Shown here: positions 22,053-35,130 of the stretch, in pieces | How positions within the stretch are numbered: position 1 is the first letter of the stretch | Layout of the letters: each line of letters opens with the position of its first letter | NCBI GenBank assembly: GCA_038496445.1 | Contig: JALMLS010000035.1 | Span: 1 to 64,000, forward strand | DNA: 64,000 nt | DNA from: Trichosphaerium sp. ATCC 40318 | Taxonomy: Eukaryota; Discosea; Flabellinia; Trichosidae | Direction: 5' to 3' | Made by a program: the position numbers and the translations under genes | Notes under the pieces: generated by a model | What the model was told of the DNA's origin: nothing | Databases searched by the model: none | The model's input: only the letters and a program-made list of their open reading frames with translations

Positions 22053-23436
22053 TTATTGAGGTACAGTGATCAACCCAACATCAATCATTCCTGTAACCAT
22101 GTCAACCATAGTTTCGGGGTATGGCTTGAACACGATACCGAGTTCCTTTTGTGCCTTTGTGTTATCACTTGAAGGATTGACAAGTACAGTTTCTTCAAGT
22201 TCAACAGTTGGAAGAGGAAACTGTGGATATACTTTTCGAATGGCTTCAGAGATTTGGAATAAAGATATTTGTGATGTATTGCTCAATATGTATCTACCTT
22301 TGGCTTTCTCTACTTCCATACCCTTAATATGAGCCTCGCTTACATTTCTAACATCAACCATATCGGGTCTACGACTGGGACAACCTTAAAAGAATAAACA
22401 ATTAGGACATAGTAAAAACCAAAACTAGTCTTACCATCTTTGTATGTCCCACTGAGGAGTGTGATGATATAGTCGACAGATACTCCTCTTCTCTTAAGGA
22501 GCGGAGGACCCATAACTTTTAAATAAGATCAGTATTATTGATTGTAATGATACACGTACCAAAGCCTGGATTAATACATACCAGTTCTAGTGTTGGATTT
22601 ACTTTTACAAAGTCCCAAGCAGCTTGTAAAGCATAAGTTAAAAGCACTTGTGTTATGAAGTTGTTACCTTGTTCGGCTTTTGTTTTAGAATACGCATAAG
22701 CGTCGTGTCCAAATACATCCGGAGATGTTGCTTCATCATTCCAGTCATCCTCAGTCCACACGTGTTTTGGATCTTTTGTTCTAACGGTTCTTTTTAGCAC
22801 GTGCTATTTTTTTTGTTCTCATTGTTTTCTTGTACCTTTGTGTACCACGAATCGAAGCGATTGACGATGTCAGCACTACACGCTTTACATTCGCTTTTAG
22901 GGCTGCCTTTAGAACATTGACAGAACCATCAACAGCAGGCTTAATGCACTAAATTTTGAATGTCAAAAAAAACCATCAAAGTTAAACTTGTTGTACCTCA
23001 TCTCCTTTACCGTTTTCTGGGAAAAAGAATGGTGAAGCCATATGTACAACATATTTGCATCCATCAAAAGCCTTGTCAAAGCTTCCCTGTACGTTTTGGT
23101 CAACATATTTAATTAAGAACTTCAACTAGAAATTTGCATTTGATTTTAAAAGTGCGTACTTCTTCCATTAAATCGGCTTCAAATAGCTCCAAATCCTTAC
23201 CCATAGCCTTAAGAGGATCTACTATATCCTTTCTAGCGAGAGAACGGACTGTACCGCGAACCTATGACAAGTTAGAACTAAAACTGATTTAAACGCAACA
23301 GCAATATCTTTCAGTAATTCTTTGAAGGTGTGATGTTATTTCTCACCTTGTAAGTTCCTTTCTTCAACAGATCGTTAACGACATGAGCGGCAATAAAGCC
23401 ACCAGCACCTGTGACACATACAATCGCTTTACTCAT
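22053..23436 (-). CDS. Extended SDR, dihydroflavonol/cinnamoyl-CoA reductase-like
   Basis: Start at 23436: MSKAIVCVTGAGGFIAAHVV, with the TGxxGxxG-type NAD(P) motif. Further exons give ELFEADLMEE, FDGCKYVVHMASPFF (VxHxASP), VNVLKAALKANVKRVVLTSS and the active YSKTKAEQ (Tyr-x-x-x-Lys). A substrate-side INPGF and C-terminal ATP-grasp-free tail follow (RRPDMVDVRNVSEAHIKGME, YILSNTSQ). These are the signatures of the DFR/CCR/aldehyde-reductase branch of extended short-chain dehydrogenases, which reduce ketones or aldehydes with NADPH. The natural substrate in this protist cannot be told. About seven short introns. Confidence 0.88.
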
Positions 23437-23690
23437 CTTAGTGTTATTGTTGCTTTGTTTATTGGGGGTATTTGACAATAGTTGATTTCGTTCTTCACGA
23501 ATTCGTATTTCTCCGCGGCATCTTAAAATAGTAAGAATTCGTCATTGACGTATTCTTAATGATGTTGATTGCTTCCGCGATAATGAATTAAATGAATGTA
23601 ATCTGTACTGGTACTTATAAGAGCAATTACATGCGAAGTCAAGCATGACATTTGGTGTTTTATTTTTTTTTTATATAGTTGAAAGAGGTC

Positions 23691-24787
23691 TTAATCCTCC
23701 TCCTCGTCTTCAGGCTCTCTCAAACGATCTCTAAGCTCCATCAAGTATTTACCTAGCTTGTTTTCTACTTCACCCTACACTTAAAAGTAAATAACATTGC
23801 TTCCAGACTCGTCTCTCGCAAAAAACAGAAAAAACAACTTCGAAAAAACAAAAACCAAATTATCCAGTAAAAAACACCACGTGCCCAGTAAGGATCTTCA
23901 CCGTGCTTTATAATTTGTGCATCTCCTGTGCTCAGTAGTTCTTCTTTTAAAAATTCGTTTTGTGTAAACTTCTCTTCTAGTACTCTCTCCATAACGCCAT
24001 CGCGTCGAGAAATCCAATCAGGGTCAGCTTTTAAGCCTGAAAAAAAAAGATGAGCAATGTACATTGCAGCCACAGAAGAAAAGTTTTTCTTTTTTCAAAA
24101 GTACTTATTAGAGTAAAGACCTCTAATGTGATTAAAAGTAATATAAATGATAAGGAGTATACTGAGTAAAACGTTTACAAGGTCTTAGAACGACACGCGT
24201 TTCATAGAGTACTCAGAAAAAAAAAGAACAAAAAAAATTGTTGCAACCGCGGTCACGGCCATATGTACCCCTTGAAATAGATATAAGCACTGTGTCATTT
24301 AAAAGCCATTTGTCTTCTTTGAACGCCACCCTTTGATTGCCTTTTAAAAGCAGTTGTAAGTAAATAAAAAGACATTTAATTTTTTTGCTGTTCTAACAAT
24401 TTAACCATGGGCTTACCAAGCGTTCTGGCAATCTCAGCAAGCGGTGGATCTTGTTTGAGTATAATATTAGCGTATTGCTGAGCGTAAGGTGACACGCCGT
24501 TGTATATAAATTTTTGTGTTTGATAGTAGTGTTCAGCTGTCGGGTAGTTTAATCCTTCAATGTGAAGCTTGAAATCCTTGTCTGGCATGGGTTAGCTACA
24601 TGAGCGGTTTTAATGCGTAGAGAGCGCACTATGATGACTTCCATAGCTGTTTGATAGTCCTCCGTATGGCTTTGGGAGCGTTAGGCCGAGTTTTTCTTAA
24701 AACGCAACAACTTACAGCTTTAGGTCCAAGGATGTGGACTCTACTCTTCGTATTACCTCCCAGTGATTCTAAATAACGATTATGCAT
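23691..24787 (-). CDS. NADAR (YbiA-like) domain protein
   Basis: A start at 24787 (MHNRYLESLG) and two introns bring together YGGLSNSYGSHH, matching the family's YGxLSNFY, then NYPTAEHYYQTQKF, ILKQDPPLAEIARTLG, KADPDWISRRDGVMERVL, KFTQNEFLKEELLSTG, EDPYWARGG and NKLGKYLMELRDRLRE. This order is that of the NADAR/YbiA superfamily, which includes N-glycosidases that remove damaged riboflavin-pathway intermediates and enzymes acting on ADP-ribosylated guanine. The Glu of AEH and the DW pair usually seen in the active site are kept. One intron (about 24034-24419) is much longer than neighbours, and a GGT|GTTTTT donor is weak, so those borders are tentative. Confidence 0.83.
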
Positions 24788-25039
24788 AACACTTTACCAT
24801 GTGTCTTACCTAATATCTTTTTGGTCTTTGTGCTCTCTCTTGCTTGCGCTGACGCGCTCACATGGTAATTGCGAGTAAAAATCCTGTAAAAGGTCAAAAA
24901 CCTGCTCTAATGATCATTTTGCTTACCTCATGTACTATGACAAGATACTTGCGTAAAGATGAGATTACAAATTAAGTACGAAGTGTACTTAACGCGTGTA
25001 CACGCAAACACAGCAAAACCTACGGTCAGCAAGTCTCAG

Positions 25040-28000
25040 ATGCAAGTGCGCCTTGTTTTCGTACTCCTTATATTATTTGCGGCCTCACCGGCCTCGCTTC
25101 AACGTATTAAACGTGTTGTGTCTCTCATGCTTGAGAACAGATCGTTTGACCACTATTTGGGTAACTATTACAACAATGTGAAATCTTTTGTTGTAACGAG
25201 CTGGTGTAGGTCATTTGAAGGCAGTTAATCCAAACATTGATGGTGTCACAACAGCTGATTCGTACGCACGCTTTCCAAAAACGCTTCTCCCTAAAGCTTG
25301 TCTCTAGCAACCCTATTGATCCAGCAAATCCTGCCAAGGGCGTCTACAATGTAGTATTTAACGCAACGGACGTACGGCGACGGTTTTTTTCTGCGTCCCA
25401 CCAACTTTTGGTTCAACTTTTCTTTTAGGTGATGGATTTCGATCCACATCACGATCTTGGTACGACAGTTCTCTTAGTAAAAACTGTCCAAAAACTCACA
25501 AATAAGTTTAGACCACGTGACTACACAAGTATTTGGATCCCAAAAGCCGGTTTCACCAGCTCCTATGGATGGTTTTGTGGCAGCTTCACCAGGTTTGCTT
25601 TTTTTTTCTTGATTTTTTAGTCTTCTTGCTTTAGTATCTCACGCTCGTTTTCTTTAGAACCTAAGAGTGAAATCATGAGATGCTTGAATGCTAGCATGTC
25701 TCCAATAGTAACAAAACTTGCTCTTGAATACGCTCTATTTGATAGATGGTTAGTCCTACGCTTCAATACCTTTTTTAGTCTATTTTGCTTTTCTAAAGTT
25801 TTTCGAGCACGTGTTAACTTTTTTTGAAAAGGTATGCATCTCTTCCTGGACCTACCATGCCTAACAGAATGTTCTACATGAGCGGTACTTCAGATGGTAA
25901 GCACACAAAGAATTAAAACTATTCCAAAAATCGTTAATAACTTCAACTTGTTTGCCTTTTTGGACTTTATTCCAACCTTGCGTTCGCACAATCACGTCTA
26001 TCTATCACTGTACCATGATATTGTCCTCTTGTACTAAATACTTTTTAGCTGCTACATACAATGATAAAGTAAAGCTTCTTGAAGGATATCCTCAACGTAC
26101 TATTTTTGATGATATTTATGATTCTGGTAAAACTTTCAATATCTATTACGGTGATATCCCATCAGCCCTTGGTTTATCTAGAGTCCGCGAGGTAATACTG
26201 CAGCTTATTTATTTAATGAAAAACCTTTTTTTTCCGTTTTTGGGTACACGTAAGACACGTGCAGTGTACGACTTTTTTTTTCGGATATGACAGTTTTTTT
26301 GGTTGAACGTAACACATCAGTCTGTTTATCATGTATTAACCACTAACCCTTTTACTTAGTATCCTCTTCATATGTTTGAGTACAGAGACTTTTTGACAGA
26401 TGCAGCTGAAGGAAAACTTCCTCATTACTCTTTTATTGAACCACGTTATTTCACACTTTTGGGCGCGAAAGAGAATGATCAACATCCACCTACTTCTATA
26501 TCTCAAGGAGAATTTCTTGTAAAATCTGTATACGAAGCACTAGTTAACTCACCACAATGGAATGAAACACTTCTTGTACGTCAAGAACAGCAAAAAAACC
26601 GAAAAGAAAAAAAGAACTTAGTACTTCACATCATTCAATTTTTCCCCCACGCCACGGAAAGACCTTATTTTTACTATTCCTTTGAGTTGAAACAGTACCT
26701 GAAAGGGCGTGCATAAAACAATATGAATGATGTGAACTCTAAAAATCGATTTTTTGCTTTTTTCCGGTTTTTTTCTTGTTGTGAGTTTGGTTGGACTTAT
26801 TCTTCTTTTTCAAGATTATTACTTATGATGAGCACGGTGGTCTTTATGATCACGTACCAACACCATTAAACGTACCAAACCCAGATGGTAAAATAGCCGA
26901 AGACGGTTTCAACTTTGAACGATTGGGTATACGTGTACCAACGATCGCTGTTAGCCCTTGGATTAAGAAGGTAAAGACCAAAACCACAAAGAAAAAAAAA
27001 CTTGCAAGGTTTTTTTGTTTATTTTCTTTCTCCCATGCAACACCACTCATGCTCCCTCTTCTCTAGGGTACACTTATCCATGAACCTAAGACAAGCCACT
27101 ATGATCATACAAGTATGCTAGGAACACTTCGTAAGGTGTTAGACTTGAAACAACCTCCTCTTACAAAGAGAGAATCTTGGGCTGCTACTTTTGAAGATTT
27201 ATTGGATTCTCTTGATGAACCACGTGAAGATTGTGTAAAAAATCTACCTGTTGTACCTGGTATGGAGGATGATTATAGATTATTTGAAAAGACAGAGAAT
27301 ACACCTGGTGTATCTTCTTCTCTTGAACCACTAGTTGATGGAGATAAAGATACATCAATAATTTCTGGTTTGCAATGGGAAATGCTAGATATCGCTTGGG
27401 GATTATCAGGTATGTCCTACTCGTATTCTAAGTGTCTTTTTTTTTCTTTTTTTTTGGGCCTCTAAATGCCACGTGATATGACTCAGCGCTGTTTTGACAT
27501 CTTTGTGTTTCATACGTTTTATGTCCGTTTACTTCGCACTGTGGATTTAGTAGTTGGAACTCTATTTTGTTACCATGAAGCCAAACCATAGTTTTTGGCT
27601 TCATGTTGAACGGTAGTAGCAATGTAAATGTCAGTATAGTCCAAATCTTTAACAGAATTTAAACGTCATGGTTTTTTCTTTTGGTGCTTCTAGCACTGTG
27701 AAATGTCTTGTAAAGCTTTTGGAAGCACGTGATAGAAAAAAATAGGTTTTGGTTTTGAGACGTTCACTTGTTTATTTCTCGCTCTTTAGTAGTATATTCA
27801 TTCGTTTATTTAGGTGGAAAGGCTGATACGAAAGACCTTAAGACTGCTCATGACGGTGTACGTACCAAATGACACTGAGACTGTCAGATATTTTACAAAG
27901 ACAGACAAAAATTGAACTCGAAACCCTTTTGCAAAGAAATATTTTCTTTTTTTTGTTCCCTTCGAAGCAACTTGTGTTCATTGTTTCACCTTAGGCTCTT

Positions 28001-28072
28001 TATGTGCGCGCTCAATTACAAAATTGGCTAAATGATAAGAAAGAAAGCTTATTAAGCGCTGTAGAACAATAA
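25040..28072 (+). CDS. Secreted phosphoesterase, phospholipase C / acid phosphatase (AcpA) family
   Basis: Met at 25040 gives a clean signal peptide ([20 protein letters not shown]); an upstream in-frame Met at 24959 would bury it. The metal/nucleophile block follows at once: [16 protein letters not shown]. Later exons give [20 protein letters not shown]-type sequence, [60 protein letters not shown] (metal ligands), [14 protein letters not shown] and [16 protein letters not shown]. These are the conserved blocks of PF04185-type phosphoesterases. The enzyme should cleave phospholipids or phosphomonoesters outside the cell or in digestive vacuoles. At least ten introns, several A/T-rich. Confidence 0.9.
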
Positions 28073-28513
28073 ACAACTTCATATTTCTACTTATCAAATC
28101 ACACATTTTCAAGATCGAATACCATATTTTTTGTAGAATCAAATCTCTTTTGTAATTCATTACTAGTAAGATCGTTACTGTTTCAATAAAAAAAAGATGG
28201 GTTTTGATTGATTTGTTGTCAGCAAAGTCCACAATTTTTGTATCATACATACGCCCCTAGTGCGATATACAACTAAAACAGTGTAAACAAGGCAAGCATA
28301 CATTAAATGGACGAAAAAGAACAAAGAAGGTCACTCTTGGATGAAATACCAATTGACTCGTTGTTCACATTCTAAGCTGATAGCTACCAACAGAAAATGA
28401 CATTTTTTTTATGTTTTTTATTTGTATTTACAATCAGTTTGGGGTGATAAATTACAGTGATAATAACTAAGTTACGGAAGATTTAGCTATTTCTTGGTGT
28501 CATGTTGGTTTTT
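28073..28513. other. Intergenic, convergent 3' ends
   Basis: Nothing supported. A 90-codon minus ORF overlaps the PLC 3' end. Confidence 0.45.
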
Positions 28514-29834
28514 TTAACGCCATGATGCGTTCTTGAACATGCTACGTACAGCAGTTTTATCAACTGCTAGTTTTTTTGGAAAAACAATGTTGAACTTAAT
28601 AATCAAGTTTCCTCTTGCTCCTTGTTGTTTAGATATTGGCATACCTTCTCCTGGAACAATATGTTCATATGTAGGTGATATTATCTTATCAACAACAACA
28701 GATAGGTTTGGTCGTCCATCAAGAGTTGGAATACCAAGTTTGACTCCGGTCAGAGCACTTTGTAAATTAATGGTAGCAGTGTAAACCAAATCGTTTCCTT
28801 GTCTCTTAAAGTATTGGTGTGGTAGTTCATGTAAGATAAATCTTAGATCATCTGCTCTTTCTCCTGGTCTTTGGTGTCCCTAAAACGATAAATGAGTACC
28901 CAGAAAAGACGTTCAAAATGAATAATGGTCAAAGACAAAAAAAGAAAAAAAGAAGAAAAAGTGAAGTTGACTTGGTTGTTTTACAACGTACCTTTCCACT
29001 GAATGTGATTTTGGTACCCTCTTTCCATCCAGGCTTTACATCTATTTCAATATTCTCTACTACTTCTCTTTCAGGTACTTGAGGGCTTGTTTGTACTTTT
29101 CGGCGGACTCTTAATTTTTTAGTGCATCCTGTGAACAATTGCTCCAAAGTGCATGAAAATTGGTGTTCTGTGACTTTTGGTTTTCTGCGTCTCATGCCAC
29201 CCATACCGCCCATGCCGCCCATGCCACTCATGCCGAACGGGCTACCCTCACCACCAAAATCCTACTCAGGCAGTCAGTAGAGTGATAAAAGAGATAAAAG
29301 CGAAACTATTTATTGAAAAAATGAAAAAAGGATAATAAAACCGTTCAAGCAAAACAGGATTAACGTACGAAGCCACTTGTGCCAAACATATCCTTAAATA
29401 CGTCCATTGGGTCTCTAAATCCACCGCCATTTGAGCTAAAGTGGAATGTCGTTCCATCGCCTCCCATGCCTGAAAAACCGCCTGGAAAGCCACCCTGGAA
29501 CCCTCCTGAGAAACCACCAGGTCCTCCAGGTCCACTAGCTGAAGGGCCGCCTTTTACGCCTTCTTCTCCAAACTTATCGTATATTTTACGCTTTTCTGGG
29601 TCGTTGAGGACTTCATACGCTTCTGAGACCTAAAAAACGAATTAGGAAGAGCAAGAAAACGGTTAAATGAGCGAAAGTAGAGCATACCTCTTTAAACTTC
29701 TCCTCTGCTGCTTCCTTGTTGTCTTGATTTCTATCAGGGTGCCACTTTAAAGCTTGTTTTTTATAAGCCTTTCGTATCTCTGATTGAGTTGCGTTTCGTG
29801 ATATATTAAGTGTTTTATAGTAGTCCTTGCCCAT
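28514..29834 (-). CDS. DnaJ (Hsp40) type II co-chaperone, DNAJB1/Sis1-like
   Basis: The J domain is at the N terminus ([19 protein letters not shown], then WHPDRNQ with the HPD motif), followed by [21 protein letters not shown] Gly/Phe/Ser-rich linker with many GGF repeats comes next, then a Met/Gly stretch ([13 protein letters not shown]). The C-terminal substrate-binding domains start [20 protein letters not shown] and continue [38 protein letters not shown] and [10 protein letters not shown]. No Cys-rich zinc repeat is present, so it is type II. It stimulates Hsp70 ATPase and delivers clients. About four introns. Confidence 0.95.
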
Positions 29835-30087
29835 GTTGTTTGAGTTTTAAATTATGAATGATTTTGAGGTGCCATAAAAAATTCCAAAAATGAATAGATT
29901 TCTCCGAGATTTCATTGAATTCCAGGCGAAATCTTCGCATTGGCTTTCAGAGGTTTTTTTACCGAGTCTCATTTTTGTTACAACACAGCTATAGTAGCAC
30001 GTAGGTATCTTTTCAATCAATAACAAGGGCTTAAAAAGCGCATATATTCGCTTTCAAAAACGTTTATTTCTTGCTTTTGGTTTTCAA
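29835..30087. other. Intergenic
   Basis: Short spacer between the DnaJ start and the ceramidase stop; nothing recognised. Confidence 0.5.
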
Positions 30088-32236
30088 TCAAACTTTAGAC
30101 GCTACAGTGAATGCACCTTTACGAATTTTCTCAGATGTACCAATACCTAAAAAAGAATGTTAGAATAGATAGACATCAGCGGTTGACACCAAAACCAAAG
30201 AAAGAGCACATACCCCAGAAAGTTAGTTGGGATTCATAACCACCTACATCATATTCATTAGGGGTAGCAAAGTAACCCATATGAGCGTTACTGTAACCAG
30301 CAAATAAGGTATTATCGAAACCTAAACTAGCTGTATCATTTCTAATTTGCCATCCAAGCTCAAGAAGTGCTTCACCTGGAACAGTAACAACAACATTTTT
30401 TACACCATCAATAATGATTTTAAATGCTGTAAATCTTGGATCATTTTCTACCCAAGCATCACCGAAATGAGCGTTCCATCGGCATCCAATAACCTTACAA
30501 ATACCGCAAACGTCTAATGGACCGCCTAATAGAAACACACATCAGTACAAGTAATCAATAAATGAGCAATGAAAGGATAATACCTGTAGTACAGTTTTCA
30601 AAGCGAGCAAGTGTAAAATTCAAGTTTGTCATGCCAAACGGAACTAACTCTGAGTGTGATGATAATTGAACATTTGATGACTGCTTAAGAGTCTTACGGA
30701 AAGACAATACAGCGTCTTTTATAATAACAGAACCAGCAAACTCTGGTTTAGATTTACAAGATGCCTTGGCTAAAAAACATCAGAAAAAAAAAAAAGAAGA
30801 GGTACATTGTAAGCAAACTGATTGATGCAAAAAAAAAACAAAACCCAAAAATATAACGTACTTGGTCCAATATCACCTGCATCTGCGTTGATGAATAATG
30901 AAACACCTCCTTAAGAAAAATGTGAGATAAAAATCAAACGAGAACTGAAATAAGTAAATAATTTTTCTAAAATACCTAATTCTTGTTCTACAAGTGTATT
31001 AACACGACCCATAATGTCGGCTGTGAATTTCATATTAGAAGCGCCATAGCAAGTACCATGAATGGCGTAATTCCATACTACAAAGTAACATTAAAGAGAT
31101 AATCCTTATAACAGCGTATAAGTACCTGTAGCGAATGGAGTACCATTCATATCATTTATAGCAATAACAGCAAGGTTAGGATCTATTGTACCCTCCTGTA
31201 CAAAAGGAGAAATATTTGCGCGACGATTATGTGTTACACCGGTGAGGTTTGTAACAGCTAGACCTATTGTCGCTAATTTCAAATCTTTCTCAGCAAGAAC
31301 CTACACGCAAAATGAAAAAAACGTTCCACAAAAAATTGTGAAGACTTCGTCAAATTCACCAAAACAAAATACCATTGCATCAGCCAAGTACCCTGCAAAC
31401 TCACGTTGGAGTTCAGGTACCATAAGGTCTGTAGCAGGCGCAAATTGCCATAAGAATTCTGGAGAAATAGCGCCTATACAGTAGCGTCAGAGTCAGAATA
31501 ACAAAAAAACTTGAGAAAAATCAAAAATTATGTGCTGAAAGCGCACTACTCACCAGGTCCGCTATGAGAATGAGAAGCAGATAATATAGTTTGCTCAATA
31601 GGAACAGTGAAGCCTTAATAAACAGTTAATGTAGCCTGTGGGCATTTACCTTACCTCTGGAGGAAGCCATAGTCCATGCCAAATCCATCAAGTTGCCGTC
31701 AGCGCTTTATTAATCGGATTAACGTATTGTTTTGAAAGAAAAGGCGCTGGTACCCGATGCCATCAAAAGTTACGAATGCGAGCTTGGTCTCTCCGTCTGA
31801 GAGTACGACAGCTCTAGCCCATATTGGGTCCAAATGACCAGTACTGTCAATTATTAGCAAGAAAGTACGTAATGTGTATTTTACGCGTACTTTCCGGTCA
31901 TCCAGTTACTGTACTTCTTCGGAGTTGGAATTGGCCATAGTTTAACTCTCCTGGCGCCCTAAATTCTATTTAGCTTTTATCTCGCGCCATTTGTACCCAA
32001 TTGAATCCAGCTACGCATCATTAGCAAGCACAGAGGTAGAAAAGAATCTAGAAGTTTCTTTTGGACGATTGGATGTACGTGCCTAATGGAACACCAAGCG
32101 GGAGCGTTGCATTGACTCTAGCGGTTCCAGCCATAAATTTTCCACCATTGGCTTTAAGAATTTTTTCTAGCTCAGGGATACTGGCAGTAGATACTACTAC
32201 AACTAATAGTGCCAAAAACACAAGCAGACTCCTCAT
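30088..32236 (-). CDS. Neutral/alkaline non-lysosomal ceramidase-like amidase
   Basis: Met at 32236 starts a signal peptide (MRSLLVFLALLVVVVSTAS) followed by AGTARVNATLPLGVPLG. Exons then give DPIWARAVVLSDGETKLAFV, the zinc-site motif SASHSHSGPG, NRRANISPF, AINDMNGTPFATVWNYAIHG with GTCYG, INADAGDIGPS, TVPGEALLELGWQIR and the closing AGYSNAHMGYFATPNEYDVG. These blocks appear in the order typical of neutral ceramidase, which hydrolyses ceramide to sphingosine and fatty acid at the cell surface or in secretion. The C-terminal beta-sandwich seems short: the protein stops soon after GYESQLTFWG (ASKV). About eight introns. Confidence 0.9.
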
Positions 32237-32806
32237 CAATACGTACTTTACTTTTTTGTACCGTTTTTGACAACAATTTCCATAAAAGACATAAATGTAC
32301 AGCTGTTAAATCATAACACAACATGATATTTATGTACACTTTATTTAACGCCACCTCATTTTTCAGTTGCAGAATTTGTGATTGGCCAGATCGCTTGAGA
32401 CAGTTTCAGAAATTCCGAAAAATGAGTTTTGATAACAGCAAAATGCACCGACTCCAAAAGGACTACCTATTTGTAAGTATAGCATCATAGCTATATGTGA
32501 AAAGTAGCTATTGAGGTGAGGGTCTGAGGTGAGTAAAAACGTCTCAAAGATTTCTCGAAATTGTGTAAATATCAAAAATCAATTTTGTAAATTGAACTGT
32601 CTCAAAAGCGATGCTGCCCATTGTATACTTACACCTGATATAATGAAGAGTCAAGCATCATTTTTTTACGCGTGCAGATTGATTTGAGGATGAGTTAAGA
32701 CTGGGGTTTGATAGTTATTGTCTTAGACACTTTCCAAAAACTGAACATTACTCACTTGTGAAGTACTTTAAATTATCGTATTTATTAGATTTGCTTATTT
32801 CGTTTG
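32237..32806. other. Intergenic
   Basis: A minus ORF (32363-32575) has no recognisable features; nothing else seen. Confidence 0.4.
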
Positions 32807-33684
32807 TTAGTTTACACAAAGAAGTATACCACCAAGCTTTGCCGGTTTTCGTCTTGTCAAACTAACAGTCGATAAATCAAATTTAAAAGGTCTTCTACCA
32901 AAGTTGACACGAATATGTTCACCGGCAGAATGTAATCCTACAATCGCATGTAGATTTGGATAATACCGTTGCATTGTAGCCGTAATCTAATAAGGATGAG
33001 AAAAAAATTACATAGTATCCATAGCAAAGCAAGAAGAAATGCAAAGACTTTGTTTTCTAACTCACTTGAAAGTTTTTTTGCAATTGCTTCCCATTACGTG
33101 TAAAGAAAATATGCCTGTTTGTTAAATCTACACCACATCCTACAATATCACCTGTGACAAATAGAGGCCCAAGAAGATACCCTACAAGAAATCAGTAAAA
33201 CACGTGAGAGCAAATTTCTTACGGCTTTGGCAAGAAAACACTGATCCGTCATCACCATGCCAACCAATTGAACCTACCTCCCACCCAGGTTGACGGCTAT
33301 AATGCACTTTACTATAATCATGTCTACCCACACCAATACAAACACACCTTTATTCATTAAGTACGTACAAAGTGAAGCAAAAAATAACAAGAAAAGAATT
33401 ATGCTGTTGACTCTTTAATCTTTTTGTGTACCCTTTGCGTCCTATATCTACAACTTCGATTTCAAAATAGCCTACGCTACCACGTGAACCAAATGGGGTC
33501 GACACAATGGGATTTGTTGATGTAACTACCTACATAGGAGTGTCATCACAGAAGCACTATTTGCTTGATAATTTTATTTAAAACAAATCTCGTAACGTAC
33601 TGCAACTGTATCTCTCTCCATTGAGTTGTTCTTACCGATGTACCAAAACTCTATGCGATCTTTAGAAAGTTCTCCAGTTGACAT
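32807..33684 (-). CDS. SPRY (B30.2-like) domain protein
   Basis: Exons on the minus strand give STNPIVSTPFGSRGSVGYFE with IEVVDIG, CIGVGRHDYSKVHYSRQPGW, EVGSIGWHGDDGSVF, YLLGPLFVTGDIVGCGVDL with TNRHIFFTRNG, and HAIVGLHSAGEHIRVNFG with RRPFKFD. This is a full SPRY domain of the RanBP9/SPRYD3 kind, a protein-interaction fold. The stop is at 32807-32809. The 5' end is uncertain. The Met at 33684 (MSTGELSKDRIEF) is the best start found; an open stretch upstream (about 33930-34080, with DIPYAPPPFSNTWLGVYNN) may be another exon or a different gene, but no splice kept its frame. Confidence 0.8.
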
Positions 33685-35130
33685 GGAAGCTAAAAACAAG
33701 TTAAAAAAAACCCAAAACAACAGTCCACACTATTTGAGTTCAAACAAAAACAAAACCGCTCCAATTACCCAAGCTAATTACACTTTAACGTTCCAAGAAC
33801 ATTACATCAGCACCTCCCTTGTACGTAATGTTGTAGCGCTTCAGGAACTTGTTTTTTTTGGAACAATACAAATCACCATTTCCGATAGCGTTCACACGTG
33901 CCTTCAAGTCCAAATGTTGTGTTCATAACTGTAAGATAATTTGCAATTCTATTGTTGTAAACGCCAAGCCAAGTATTTGAAAAAGGTGGTGGAGCATATG
34001 GTATGTCTTTTAAGCGAAATGCCTTTTTGCAAGCAGGTCCCTTTTGAACACAATCAAAACTTTCTTTGTATCGTGTATAGGTGTAATATAACGTTTATTT
34101 AGCGTACCAAACATGCTGTTGATGACGTAATAGCCAACATAAGTTTACTAACTAAAAACAAAGTAGAATACTCTACTAGAGGCACGTAACCGAGTATTTC
34201 TACCCAAATCTAATATTCGGAAGTCAGAATAGGCAAAAATGCGGTAATTGTGCAATTAACCTCATAAGGAAGGTCTCTAATGCAATCGTACGCCTCTTCG
34301 TACTTCAGAGCCTGCATGCTACATGGCTAATGATTGTTAGACCAAAAAGGACTCAAATTCTGTGGTTTTTTATGAAAATGACGTTTACAACTTGTTGTAC
34401 TATATCTTAGCTTTTTAAGTGTTGTAGACGTAATCGTCGGAATTTCTAGGTTTCGGGGAGTATCAGATCATGTTTTGATGGCTGTAAAACGCTATTTGAA
34501 TCTGTTATGAATGGCTCTTTTTCAATGAATGCAATTAACACCAAACACAAGCGGAAATACTTTTGTAAACGATCTGAGAATATATAAATGAACTGTTCTG
34601 ATGTAAGAAAGATGGGTTATTGTTTTTGTACTAACGGTTTGTGTATTTCTTTTAAACTTTCTTCTAAACTTCACATAAACAATAGCAAGAGTTTAGAATA
34701 TCAAAATACTGATTACAACAAGTATGTATGACACTTGTTTAGGGTGTAAATTCTTCGTCATTCTGTTGCTTTTCGTGTTCGACTTCTGATTCCTAGTAAT
34801 ATTCCATTTGGTGGATTGATATAGTAAGCGTCTTGTTTGGGAATAAAACACGAATCATTAATAAAAAATCGCATTGGTTTCCTTCCGTAAAAGACACAAT
34901 TAAAGATGCGATTGATATATCGCACCAGTGTATGGTTTTCATGATAGAAAGTTACATGCTTTTGTACTAGAACTCAGTGAAAATGATTGTAGGTATCATT
35001 TACACTACAATTGTTTGGGTCATACTTGCTTGACAAGGTTCATGGAAAGTAGCATCACGCGGGGACTCATGTCTGCAGAGGGCATTCTTCTAGCAAAGAC
35101 GATAGGCGTCTGATCCTAGCATTCAGTTCA
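33685..35130. other. Gene-poor stretch with one open exon-like segment
   Basis: On the minus strand about 33930-34080 is open for some 60 residues (ACKKAFRLKDIPYAPPPF) and could be coding. The rest, to 35130, shows only short ORFs. Confidence 0.35.
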
